Part shown: piece after piece, positions 35,117 to 43,392 of the stretch
Position numbering within the stretch: the stretch's first letter is position 1
Layout: each line of letters begins with the position of its first letter
DNA from: an uncultured Carboxylicivirga sp.
GTDB lineage: Bacteria > Bacteroidota > Bacteroidia > Bacteroidales > Marinilabiliaceae
Assembly (NCBI RefSeq): GCF_963674565.1
Contig: NZ_OY771430.1
Coordinates: 3,162,001 to 3,226,000 of the forward strand
Direction: 5' to 3'
DNA length: 64,000 bases
Translations under genes and position numbers: made by a program
The notes under the pieces: model-generated
The model's input: only the letters and a program-made list of their open reading frames with translations
Databases searched by the model: none
Told to the model about the DNA's origin: nothing

Positions 35117-37440
35117 CAGAGAAAGAGTTTTATAAAAAGTACAAAGCCATTCACAAGGATATTCGAACCAAAGGAAAATCAAAGGCTTCCATTATAGCCA
35201 ATGGTTTTAAAGAGGGCGTTAATGTCAATGCTTTGCCCATCTATAAAGGTTTTGAAAAAGCAACCGATATTATTGCCACTCGCTACAAACCTAGAAAGGG
35301 TGACTTCGTTTGGATATTGCCCAAACAAGGCTTTATCGAAGGTCGCAATGGCTACAAAACAAAGCAAGGTTACAAGCCAAATTCTAATGATGGTTTCTTT
35401 ATTATCAGCGATGATTGGTCGTTGTATGAAAACTACTGTGCCAACTTAGTTACACCCAATGATGACCTTGGGGATATTGATACAGAGGTTGAAAAGGCTT
35501 TACAGGAAAAGCAAAAGAACCGGGAGTTTAAAGATGCCGGAAAGCGTGTTCATGGTTCCAGGAAAGAACAAGCCATGTACAACAAGCTTATTAGCAGTAG
35601 CGATTTAAACAGCATCGAACAGGACGAAGCTACCGCTATTGAGCTAATTAAAAAGGATAAGGTATTTCCAAAGGTTGACCCACAGGCAGAAAAAGAAAAT
35701 GGTACGGATTCAGGTTGTGCATTTCTGAAAGTAAAGGTTCGTCAGGCATTCCCGGCAAAACCACATGCCAATACCAAAGAAGCCAGGGAGCAATATGTGA
35801 AAATGGCAGAGGCTTTTACAAGTGTTCTCAACGATGCAATTTCAATCACGGATTTGCAGCAGCTCGATACCATTGCCAATAATGGTGAGATTGTGGGCAA
35901 GCATGATTTTGGGATGATATTCGGTAAAGCACTTCGCAATATTGTCTTTACGATTAAGGGCTATCGGACTACATCTGCGGTTAAGGAAACCTACATGAAA
36001 GCCCATCAATATTCAGGTATCACCAAAGAACAGGCAGCTCCCCATGCAAAACGGTTGAAAGAATACACAGACAAGCGGATTAAACGCCAGCAGGATTGTA
36101 TTGATTCAGCAAAGCAAATCTTTTCTCCTGCCGATATGAAACGACACAAGCAAAACGACCTGACTTTTCAGGGAGGTATGTTGAGCAGCGTTCGTACCGT
36201 GGAGGACTATGTAAGGTATGTTACTCAGGTTTGCACACGGTTTATTAATGATGCCCAAAGAGAATATAACGAGCAAAAAGAACGATTCCCTTACAAAGAA
36301 TTTAAACCTGATTGGAGCTGGGCAGAAACAAAGAAAACAAGCAAATCTCAAAGTAGTAGTAAGCCTAAGATAGAAGCTGTACCACTTTCATACATTAAAC
36401 GCACAGGCGGTTTATTGATTGAAGAAGCGGATGAGAATACGGTTATTAATAAGCTTCATTTTAAATCGCTCACATTAGGAAACTATGTGAAAGATGATGA
36501 AGCCAGGGAACACATTCGCCACTTTGTTGCAGCCATCGTTGACTTATGCGAGGTTCTTGACATCAACCTATCCATAAACGAAGCCCTGGCTATTGCTTTC
36601 GGTGCTTTTGGTCGTGGTGGTAAGGCAATGGCTACCTATTACCCAACACGGCAGCTCATTAACCTGACCAAACGAAACGGTGACGGCTCGGTAGCCCATG
36701 AGTGGGGACATTTTTTTGACCATTACCTGAATGGTTTAGAATTATCAACCAAACCGCTACGCACGGAAAGCTACCTGAACACCATCATTGAAAGTTTAGG
36801 GTACAAAAAGAAGTATTTCATCGGTGGTAATTCATCACCAACAAAAGATTGGTTCAAGGATATTTTAAAAACCACTATTCAGAAGGTTGTACCCACATTT
36901 CAGGAGAGGCAATCGGTGGTACATGCAAGCATCGTTTCGCTTATCCTAATGCTTCGCTTTGGGTATTATGCGTTGGAAGATAAGGCGATTAGCTACAATG
37001 ATTTTGACAAGACTAAGAAACGGAGAACCGACAGCTACCTGTATCACTACTCCAAACTTCAAGGTGCTTATTGGAAAGATATTGCAGAGATGTTTGCCCG
37101 AAGCTTTGAATGCTATGTGTATGATAAGCTAAAGGAAAAGGACCGGGTAAATAACTATCTGGTATCAGGTGGAATGTTTTCTCATCCTGTTTATCCGCAG
37201 GGTCAGGAACGCATTTACATCAACAAGTGCTTCGATAACCTGATTTATGCAATCAAGGAGAACTTATCCATTAAATCATTTGAGCCATTTACTGATAAAC
37301 GAGCCGATGAATACATCGACCTGACTGAAAAAGGCAGCGTGAATAAAGGTGTAATAGTGGGTAAAGAGCGCAAACTGAAACTTGCCAAAATCAGGGCTAA
37401 AGCAATTCGCATTAAACAGAAACAATTAAAAATATCGTGA
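35113..37440 (+). CDS. LPD1-domain polyvalent protein with metallopeptidase motif
   Basis: 775 residues. The LPD1-like region runs from about 440 (LHFKSLTLGNYVKDDEAREH) through AFGAFGRGGKAMATYYP to VAHEWGHFFDHY near 526-537, an HExxH-like metal site in which the second residue is Glu and the third Trp. LPD1 is known from large proteins of phages and conjugative elements thought to enter the host with the DNA. The C-terminus is KLAKIRAKAIRIKQKQLKIS, a copy of the shared motif. The enzymatic target is unknown. Confidence 0.75.
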   Translation: MTEKEFYKKYKAIHKDIRTKGKSKASIIANGFKEGVNVNALPIYKGFEKATDIIATRYKPRKGDFVWILPKQGFIEGRNGYKTKQGYKPNSNDGFFIISDDWSLYENYCANLVTPNDDLGDIDTEVEKALQEKQKNREFKDAGKRVHGSRKEQAMYNKLISSSDLNSIEQDEATAIELIKKDKVFPKVDPQAEKENGTDSGCAFLKVKVRQAFPAKPHANTKEAREQYVKMAEAFTSVLNDAISITDLQQLDTIANNGEIVGKHDFGMIFGKALRNIVFTIKGYRTTSAVKETYMKAHQYSGITKEQAAPHAKRLKEYTDKRIKRQQDCIDSAKQIFSPADMKRHKQNDLTFQGGMLSSVRTVEDYVRYVTQVCTRFINDAQREYNEQKERFPYKEFKPDWSWAETKKTSKSQSSSKPKIEAVPLSYIKRTGGLLIEEADENTVINKLHFKSLTLGNYVKDDEAREHIRHFVAAIVDLCEVLDINLSINEALAIAFGAFGRGGKAMATYYPTRQLINLTKRNGDGSVAHEWGHFFDHYLNGLELSTKPLRTESYLNTIIESLGYKKKYFIGGNSSPTKDWFKDILKTTIQKVVPTFQERQSVVHASIVSLILMLRFGYYALEDKAISYNDFDKTKKRRTDSYLYHYSKLQGAYWKDIAEMFARSFECYVYDKLKEKDRVNNYLVSGGMFSHPVYPQGQERIYINKCFDNLIYAIKENLSIKSFEPFTDKRADEYIDLTEKGSVNKGVIVGKERKLKLAKIRAKAIRIKQKQLKIS

Positions 37441-37441
37441 T

Positions 37442-38308
37442 ATGAAACTTACAGTTAAAAACTACAAGGAAGCCACCAAAAATATTGACTTCAAAAAGTT
37501 GCCGGAAGCAGCACAGGAAGCACATAAAGAGTTTGATTCATTTGCCGATTTCTACAATGAGGATAAGGACATTAAAGAGATGTTGGATAATCATTTCAAA
37601 ATCGTTGAACCTTACCTAAAGGATTCAGAAAAGAAAACTGCTGCACCTAAGAAAGCACAAGCGAAGAAGAAGACTACTTCGTCACAAAAATCGTCAAAAA
37701 ATGTGACGAAGAAAGTTGCACCAAAGCGAACTGCTTCAAAGAAAACGACAGCTCCAAGAAAGGCTCAAAGGAAACCCATCGAGGTTGATTTGATGCCATT
37801 GGAGATTAAAGTAATCAGACGTTATCTAAATTTCCACAATAAGAAAGTAACCGAACGTCAGGTGTCGCTTTTGTATAAGGTTATTCAAAAGGCAGCTACC
37901 GAAAAGACCATCCGTAAAACAAGTAAGTATGCCACTGAAATAAAAAGTATCAGCAATGACCTTATCAAGACTTACAAGGATATGAATGGAACTTGCAAGT
38001 TTGAAGTTCCGGATTCATTGTACACGAAGCTGAAAAAGATAGTAGATGACTACGGTGTTACTCCGGCAGTAGCATTGATTAAAAGGTTCATTAATCTATA
38101 TGGCAATATCACAAAGGCAAAGGCTCAACGCTTGCTTACCTCAGTTACCAACTCATTGAAAAACGGTAAGGTTGATAAATCCGACAAGGAATTTGAACAG
38201 GTTAAAAACGTTCAAAAGCATTTGCATGATTATCTGGAGAGCGACAAGTTGCTTGTTACCAATGTTCAGCTAAAAGGACTTCAAGGCATTGCCGGATTGG
38301 GAAAGTAA
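37442..38308 (+). CDS. Lys-rich, histone-H1-like DNA-binding candidate
   Basis: 288 residues. A short N-terminal acidic/helical domain (1-60) leads to a Lys/Ala/Thr/Ser-rich linker (about 64-112; KKTAAPKKAQAKKKTTSSQK) like histone H1 tails, then a helical C-terminal domain ending LKGLQGIAGLGK. It starts 1 bp after the LPD1 gene. It may condense the packaged genome or act as an internal virion protein. No definite family. Confidence 0.55.
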   Translation: MKLTVKNYKEATKNIDFKKLPEAAQEAHKEFDSFADFYNEDKDIKEMLDNHFKIVEPYLKDSEKKTAAPKKAQAKKKTTSSQKSSKNVTKKVAPKRTASKKTTAPRKAQRKPIEVDLMPLEIKVIRRYLNFHNKKVTERQVSLLYKVIQKAATEKTIRKTSKYATEIKSISNDLIKTYKDMNGTCKFEVPDSLYTKLKKIVDDYGVTPAVALIKRFINLYGNITKAKAQRLLTSVTNSLKNGKVDKSDKEFEQVKNVQKHLHDYLESDKLLVTNVQLKGLQGIAGLGK

Positions 38309-38310
38309 AT

Positions 38311-38340
38311 GCCACTACTTCCATGCCCAAAAGTAGTGGC
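38311..38340. promoter_or_regulatory. Perfect 10-bp inverted repeat enclosing a start codon
   Basis: GCCACTACTT (38311-38320) and AAGTAGTGGC (38331-38340) are exact complements, and the 10-base loop CCATGCCCAA contains the ATG at 38323 that starts the ATPase gene. In mRNA this would place the start codon in a hairpin loop and could gate translation; in DNA it could be an operator. Confidence 0.55.
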
Positions 38341-38955
38341 TCACAAAACAGGGCATTCAATCCCGGCACCACAAGAACCGCAGTCATCGCATCCGACCAG
38401 GTTGTTTTGGCAAACGACCTTGCCAAGATGAATTTTAAGACCATCTCAATCAGGGGAAAGTTCGGGAGGCTCTTAGGTAAGCTGTATATCCCATTCTATA
38501 TAATGATATACGGCTCACGCTTTCATGGAAAAAGTACCGTAGCCTTGATGTTTGCTGATGAATTGGTAAAACAACACGGTTACAAAGTCCTGTATGTCGC
38601 CAATGAAGAAGGTGCAAAAGGAACAATGCAAGAAAAGGTTGTGAGACTTGGCATAAATAGCCCGATTGGAATTATTGAGGACTATAACCCGAAACTATTC
38701 AGGGATTACGATGTGGTTTTTATAGACAGTACCCAAACGACTGATATTTCTCACGAGGAATTTAAAGAGCTGAAGAAACAGTTCCCGAACACCTCATTTG
38801 TAATCATCAATCAGGCAAACAGAGATGGAAGTTCCAAAGGCGGAACAAAGTGGGAGCATATTGTAGATGCCATTATGCACATCGAAAACCAAAGTGCAAC
38901 GATGGAGAAAAACCGTTTTCCGGAGGGTAGTACAGAAACCATTAAAATCTTTTAG
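38323..38955 (+). CDS. RadA/RecA-like P-loop ATPase, candidate packaging or DNA-handling motor
   Basis: 210 residues. Walker A is GSRFHGKST near 63-71, Walker B DVVFIDSTQ near 130-138, and VLYVANEEGAKG near 88-100 fits the VLYVSxEE motif of RadA/KaiC proteins. Its small size suits a single RecA-fold core. It lies between the H1-like gene and the lysis genes. No large terminase is seen, so this could be the packaging motor, but a recombination or replication role is equally open. The start lies in the loop of a hairpin. Confidence 0.68.
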   Translation: MPKSSGSQNRAFNPGTTRTAVIASDQVVLANDLAKMNFKTISIRGKFGRLLGKLYIPFYIMIYGSRFHGKSTVALMFADELVKQHGYKVLYVANEEGAKGTMQEKVVRLGINSPIGIIEDYNPKLFRDYDVVFIDSTQTTDISHEEFKELKKQFPNTSFVIINQANRDGSSKGGTKWEHIVDAIMHIENQSATMEKNRFPEGSTETIKIF

Positions 38956-38956
38956 C

Positions 38957-39289
38957 ATGGAAGAAATGACAATTAAATTCTATTGGCTGATAATTGGAGC
39001 TTTCAGTTCGCTTATCGTTGGTGTGGTTTCCTTCATCATCCGAAATGCCATTTCAAAGAATGCCACAAAGGAAACGGTAGATGCCAAAACCGATTTATTG
39101 GAAAAGGATATTCAGCACTTGACTAAGGAGCTTGCTTCATGCGAAAACAAATTTACGGTACTGCATAAACGCATATCCGATTTAAGGGACAGCTCCAAGG
39201 AGATTTATGTGAGTAAAGAGCTATTTCACCAAACCATTAAGCAACTCAACGAGAAGCTCGATACCATATTAAAATTTGTAGAACGATGA
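38957..39289 (+). CDS. Small membrane protein with coiled coil, lysis-cassette candidate
   Basis: 110 residues from ATG 38957. An N-terminal TM helix (FYWLIIGAFSSLIVGVVSFI) is followed by a coiled coil (LLEKDIQHLTKELASCENK). This is the usual layout of phage spanin or holin-accessory proteins, located 1 bp after the ATPase and overlapping the holin-like gene by 4 bp. Confidence 0.55.
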   Translation: MEEMTIKFYWLIIGAFSSLIVGVVSFIIRNAISKNATKETVDAKTDLLEKDIQHLTKELASCENKFTVLHKRISDLRDSSKEIYVSKELFHQTIKQLNEKLDTILKFVER

Positions 39290-39699
39290 GAAAGATATTT
39301 GGAAAGGTTATCAATGCCGGAGCTGCGGAAACCTTAAAAGAAGGAACTAAGCTGATTGATGAAATATTCACCACTCAGGAAGAAAAGCTCCAGGGGAAAA
39401 TGGAACTCTTTAAGATGGCAGTAGCTGATAGGAGTTCGGCCAGGGAGATGTATCAAAAAGACAGTTGGCTTCAAAAAGCCTTTGCAATTTTCTTCTTGCT
39501 TGCTTGGTGTGCATTGACTTTCGTAATGCTGAACTACTTCATTTTCGATACTATTCAGCTTGATGATTGGCAAATCGCTTTTGTAAGCAGTATCAACGGT
39601 GGAATATCCACCAAACTAAGCACCATTATTGACTTCCTTTTCGGTGGTGCAATATCAGGAGTAAATGATGTCAAACTTAAAAACAAACGTAAACAATGA
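39286..39699 (+). CDS. Holin-like membrane protein
   Basis: 137 residues. An amphipathic N-terminal half is followed by two membrane segments (FAIFFLLAWCALTFVMLNYF and TKLSTIIDFLFGGAISGV). This resembles the 3TM-type holin superfamily found with GH108 lysozymes. It overlaps the endolysin gene by 4 bp, supporting a lysis cassette that permeabilises the inner membrane for the enzyme. Confidence 0.65.
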   Translation: MRKIFGKVINAGAAETLKEGTKLIDEIFTTQEEKLQGKMELFKMAVADRSSAREMYQKDSWLQKAFAIFFLLAWCALTFVMLNYFIFDTIQLDDWQIAFVSSINGGISTKLSTIIDFLFGGAISGVNDVKLKNKRKQ

Positions 39700-40256
39700 A
39701 AATATTCGATGAGTTGTTTGATGGCGTAATCAAACACGAAGGCTATTATGCCAACGTAACCGGAGATAAAGGTGGGGAAACCTATATGGGTGTTGCCAGG
39801 AATTTACATCCAGATTGGGAAGGATGGCAATACATTGATGCCTACAAAGAAACCTATGGTGGAATACCTTGGAACTTTAAGATTGATGTTCCTCAATTAA
39901 CACAGCTTGTAAAGGATTTTTATCACCAGACCTTTTACAAAAGATTTAAAATTGATGAAATCTCCAATGGCTCACTACAAGAAATCATTTTTGATTGGTG
40001 TGTCAATAGTGGAGTATGGGGAGCCAGAGGCGTTCAGCGTGTATTAAACCAGTTCTTTGAAGCTGATTTAAAGATGGACGGTATAATTGGTAAAATGACA
40101 CTTGCAGCAATTAGCAATTGCCAGCCAAAAGAATTATTTTGGGAAATCAAAAAAGCTCGAATCCGCTATTACCACAAGATTGCCAAGAAAGGCAAAAATC
40201 ATTTGTTCTTGGAAGGTTGGTTAAAAAGGATAGGCTCGATTGAATTTGATGATTAG
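39696..40256 (+). CDS. GH108-family N-acetylmuramidase, endolysin
   Basis: 186 residues, normal for GH108. The signature IKHEGYYANVTGDKGGETYMGV near 13-34 includes the catalytic Glu15. The helical middle (FDWCVNSGVWGARGVQRVLN) and C-terminal peptidoglycan-binding-like part (DGIIGKMTLAAI) fit the family. It cleaves the glycan backbone of peptidoglycan for host lysis. There is no signal peptide, so it depends on the holin-like protein encoded upstream. Confidence 0.87.
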   Translation: MKIFDELFDGVIKHEGYYANVTGDKGGETYMGVARNLHPDWEGWQYIDAYKETYGGIPWNFKIDVPQLTQLVKDFYHQTFYKRFKIDEISNGSLQEIIFDWCVNSGVWGARGVQRVLNQFFEADLKMDGIIGKMTLAAISNCQPKELFWEIKKARIRYYHKIAKKGKNHLFLEGWLKRIGSIEFDD

Positions 40257-40352
40257 ATTTAATAACCCTCCCGAAGTTTATAATAATTTTGATATTTGAC
40301 TAATTATTAAGAAATTGTATGAAAAATATAATTTTAATAAAAGCCAAAAATC

Positions 40353-40484
40353 ATGGGAATTAAACCTGGTCCAAAACGAACTGCAAAATCTACAGGGAAA
40401 CCTGATAGACGACAACGAGATAATAAGGAAACTCCGGGCAATACGCCTTCTCTCAAACCACACAAGCATAAGAAAGGAGATTAA
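40353..40484 (+). CDS. Tiny basic protein (43 residues)
   Basis: The ORF MGIKPGPKRTAKSTGKPDRR...KPHKHKKGD is Lys/Arg/Pro-rich and probably disordered, in the same direction as the virus-like genes and 97 bp after the endolysin. It stops 14 bp before the convergent integrase end. It could bind nucleic acid. Short length makes the call uncertain. Confidence 0.45.
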   Translation: MGIKPGPKRTAKSTGKPDRRQRDNKETPGNTPSLKPHKHKKGD

Positions 40485-40497
40485 TTTTTCATCCCTT

Positions 40498-41775
40498 TTA
40501 GAATGCAGTCAAATGTTTAACTACTTCTTTTTTAGTTTCATCCTCAAAGCTATCAAGGTAAAGTTCAGTTGTTCTGAGATTATTATGCCCTAAACTCTCG
40601 CCAATAAACTCCGTAGATACCCCTGAACGTTTTAGAACTGTTGAAAAGCTATGTCTTGCTGTATATGTAGTTAAAGTCTTGTCAATACCTACGTCTTTTG
40701 CAATTAATTTAAGGTTGTCATTTATTCTATGAATGAGCAGATTTAAAGCTAGTCTTACCTTTTTTTCGGACATTTCATCATCTATGTATTTAAACACATA
40801 GTTATCAGGTGAACGGTCTTTATTTCCCCATTTATTAATTATTCTTTTTAAGTCATCTGTTAAAACAACGCTTATTGGTTTGACTACTTTACTTGTTTTC
40901 CGTGTTTTTCTGCGAATAAAAGTAATGAACTCACTATCAATGTTATTGTATTTTAATCTTACAATATCATTCATGTTTGCTCCATTCATAAGGTAACTGA
41001 ATAACCACATATCTTTAGCTTCATCACGATATGAAAACTCCTCACATTCGTAGTAATATATCTTCTTAATTTCTTCCATTTTCAAAGCTCTTTTCAAGTT
41101 TGAACCAGAAGGAAGCTTGTATTTTCCTTCGCCAAAAGGGTAAATATCCTTAGAAATAGCACCTTCACGATGTGCAATTTTAAATATTGCTCTCGTTGAA
41201 CCCATATAGGTATTAATTGAAGACATTGAAAGTCCTCTTTTATCTACCATCCATTTCTCATACTTTTCAAGTTCCTGAACTGTTAGTTCCTTAAAGTCGA
41301 TTTGTTTACTGCCAAAGTAAAGTTTTAGGGTTCTCATCGCAGTAGTGAATTGTTGCCAACTACACCATTGGTCATTTTCTCCAAACTCTTTTATACGCCT
41401 TTCAAAATAATATATGATATTAGTAAGGTCGCCTCCTGCAATACCAAATTTTGTCTTAAACTGCCTAAATGAGAATGTTTCCATTTTAGCAATAATCTTA
41501 TTTGCTTTATCTTCTATTAAAGAAAACTCTAATTTAATATCCTTGTAAATTCCTCTTGGCTTTGGAGCGATAACTTTATTAAATTCCTCTGGCGTAAATT
41601 CATAAACACGCTCTTTATTGTCAATGCTGTAATACATTTGTTTTCGGTTGTATGTAACCCTGAGTTTAGCAGGATGCTTACCGTTCTTCTTTGTTTGACT
41701 TTTATATAAAACTATTGCAGTACTAACTTTTGCTCCCATACAAACTGTTTTTCGTTTTTTTACTATATTGTACAA
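40498..41775 (-). CDS. Bacteroidota-type tyrosine recombinase/integrase
   Basis: The frame gives 425 residues; the true start is probably the internal Met at 41739 (MGAKVSTAIVLYKSQ), where the arm-binding domain normally begins. A SAM-like core-binding domain (about 110-220) and a catalytic domain follow, with YTARHSFST, SLGHNN and TELYLDSF giving Arg, His and the nucleophilic Tyr. The first catalytic Arg is not obvious (SYLMNGANMNDIVRL where an Arg usually precedes the Gly). It integrates or excises the element and marks its right end, convergent with the block upstream. Confidence 0.88.
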   Translation of the reverse strand: MYNIVKKRKTVCMGAKVSTAIVLYKSQTKKNGKHPAKLRVTYNRKQMYYSIDNKERVYEFTPEEFNKVIAPKPRGIYKDIKLEFSLIEDKANKIIAKMETFSFRQFKTKFGIAGGDLTNIIYYFERRIKEFGENDQWCSWQQFTTAMRTLKLYFGSKQIDFKELTVQELEKYEKWMVDKRGLSMSSINTYMGSTRAIFKIAHREGAISKDIYPFGEGKYKLPSGSNLKRALKMEEIKKIYYYECEEFSYRDEAKDMWLFSYLMNGANMNDIVRLKYNNIDSEFITFIRRKTRKTSKVVKPISVVLTDDLKRIINKWGNKDRSPDNYVFKYIDDEMSEKKVRLALNLLIHRINDNLKLIAKDVGIDKTLTTYTARHSFSTVLKRSGVSTEFIGESLGHNNLRTTELYLDSFEDETKKEVVKHLTAF

Positions 41776-41946
41776 CCCTTTATTTACTGGGTTTTATGTA
41801 TGTTTTAATTCATATACATTCTAACATACAAATGCATGTCAAATATAGGAATTTTGGGTAATATAACGAAATTGAAAATGTGCTAATAAGCTGTATTTGA
41901 ACTATTAAGAAACATTAAGAAATAAAAAGAAAGTAATGTACAATGT

Positions 41947-42051
41947 ATATACGTAATGCGGGGCGATTCGGTAAATTTGAGCAATAGAGCATTTAATAAA
42001 ATAAGTAGTGGTTTGAAAGTGTAGTGCCTTGAAATCCCGCACTACGTATAT
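41947..42051. repeat. Inverted repeat with 16-bp arms
   Basis: ATATACGTAATGCGGG (41947-41962) is the complement of CCCGCACTACGTATAT (42036-42051) at 15 of 16 positions, with a 73-bp AT-rich spacer. The spacer contains a short direct repeat, TAGTGgtttgaaagtgTAGTG. Confidence 0.6.
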
Positions 42052-42140
42052 TCGAGCCGTTGTATGCAAGGCTGGAAAAACGAACGATAGTGCAAACTTG
42101 ATGGAATTTTTGTTTTGCCGACCCGCAAATAAAAGGAAAA

Positions 42141-42210
42141 GCCAACGCACATTTGGCACATTTGCAAGCCGGTGCTTCAGCTTGCAAAAGAGCCAAATTT
42201 TTGCCGACGC
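42141..42210. repeat. Hairpin element A of a three-member family
   Basis: Outer stem ATTTGGC (42151-42157)/GCCAAAT (42192-42198) and inner stem TGCAAG (42163-42168)/CTTGCA (42181-42186) are separated by ACATT on the left and AAAGA on the right. GCCAACGC and GCCGACGC bound it. The same loop pair occurs in the elements at 44491 and 46844 with different stem sequences. Confidence 0.65.
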
Positions 42211-42294
42211 TCAACGGACAGATTAACGAATGAAAATTGTAAATTGCAAGATTTTGAAATATAAAATTGAGATTTAAAAAGGATTATATATAGT

Positions 42295-43392
42295 ATGCCA
42301 AACGAAACGAGTTATTTAAAAAGTGCAAAAAAATCAAAAAAAGATGAGTTTTATACTCAACTATCAGATATTGAAAAGGAGCTAAAACACTATAAAGCAT
42401 ACCTAAAAGATAAAGTTGTATACTGCAATTGTGATGACCCAAGAATCAGTAATTTTTTTCATTATTTCTCTTATAATTTTGAAAAACTTGGACTTAAAAA
42501 ATTAATTGCCACTTGTTACAAAAATCAAAATATGGATTTGTTTAGTCAAAATGACTCAGAGCAAGCCATTCTATTAGAATATACGGGTGATAAAAACCAA
42601 AATAATATTCCAGACCCTGAAGAAATTGGTATCAAAAACTTAAAAGGTGACGGAGATTTTCGGAGTAAAGAAACATTGGAACTGTTAAAGCAGGCTGATG
42701 TAGTTGTAACAAATCCTCCATTTTCATTATTTAGAGAGTATATTGCTCAACTTATTGAGTATGAAAAGAAATTTGTAATTATTGGACACCAAAACGCTAT
42801 TTCATACAAAGAAATTTTCAAATTAATTAAAGAAAATAAATTGTGGTTAGGTTATGGTTTCAATCGCAATATGGCTCATTTTATAAATCCACATTATGAA
42901 GATTATGCAAATGATGCAGACCATAAGGAGGGGATGATAAGAGTTTCAGGAGTAGTATGGTTTACAAATATTGAAATTAAAAAACGACATGAAGATTTAA
43001 TTTTATATAAGACTTATTACGGAAATGAAATCGAGTATCCTCGATATGAAAACTATGATGCAATTAATGTTGACAAGGTTAAAGACATTCCATTAGATTA
43101 TGAGGGAAATATTGGGGTTCCTATAACATTTATTGATAAATATAATCCTGACCAATTTGAAATTATTGCATTAGGTATTGTTGGGTCAATAGAATTTACC
43201 AGCAATAAGAGAATGGAAATAATGGATAAAAACGGGAAACCAACAGGGAAATTTACAATGAATGCAAAAGGTACTTTATATCGAAAATTTAATCCCAAAA
43301 CTGATAAATCACCAGCATTTAGAGATTGCGAGACAAGTGAATTATATTCAAGCATTTATGCTCGTATAATTATTAAAAACAAAAAGTTATGA
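42295..43392 (+). CDS. EcoRI-family adenine-specific DNA methyltransferase
   Basis: 365 residues, similar in size to M.EcoRI. The N-terminus KSAKKSKKDEFYTQLSDIEK and the NPPF motif near residue 139 (VVTNPPFSLFREYI) fit the EcoRI methylase family, which methylates adenine N6. YGFNRNMAHF near 185 and the C-terminal YRKFNPKTDKSPAF are also typical. It overlaps the DUF262-HNH gene by ATGA, so the two form a modification-nuclease pair. No R.EcoRI-like gene is present. Confidence 0.88.
   Translation: MPNETSYLKSAKKSKKDEFYTQLSDIEKELKHYKAYLKDKVVYCNCDDPRISNFFHYFSYNFEKLGLKKLIATCYKNQNMDLFSQNDSEQAILLEYTGDKNQNNIPDPEEIGIKNLKGDGDFRSKETLELLKQADVVVTNPPFSLFREYIAQLIEYEKKFVIIGHQNAISYKEIFKLIKENKLWLGYGFNRNMAHFINPHYEDYANDADHKEGMIRVSGVVWFTNIEIKKRHEDLILYKTYYGNEIEYPRYENYDAINVDKVKDIPLDYEGNIGVPITFIDKYNPDQFEIIALGIVGSIEFTSNKRMEIMDKNGKPTGKFTMNAKGTLYRKFNPKTDKSPAFRDCETSELYSSIYARIIIKNKKL

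Larger units (their letters stand above)
41776..42294. other. Non-coding region between integrase and methyltransferase genes
   Basis: About 520 bp without a credible gene. It holds an inverted repeat (TGTATGTT 41797-41804 / AACATACA 41823-41830) near the integrase start, a 16-bp inverted repeat at 41947-42051 and the hairpin element at 42141-42210. The right attachment site of the virus-like element should be here or just outside, but no direct repeat to the left side could be identified. Confidence 0.6.

Noticed and set aside
38323..38955. RadA-like ATPase called as a terminase
   Set aside because: Its motifs (VLYVANEE, VVFIDSTQ) fit RadA/KaiC rather than terminase; a packaging role is only possible, so terminase was not assigned.
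40315..40593. A 92-codon + ORF overlapping the integrase 3' end
   Set aside because: It is antisense to conserved integrase sequence; the 43-codon basic ORF in another frame is a better candidate.
41776..42294. A tRNA gene or tRNA-derived attachment site near the integrase
   Set aside because: No cloverleaf, TTCRANY T-loop or CCA end could be found, and no direct repeat with the region left of 440 was seen.
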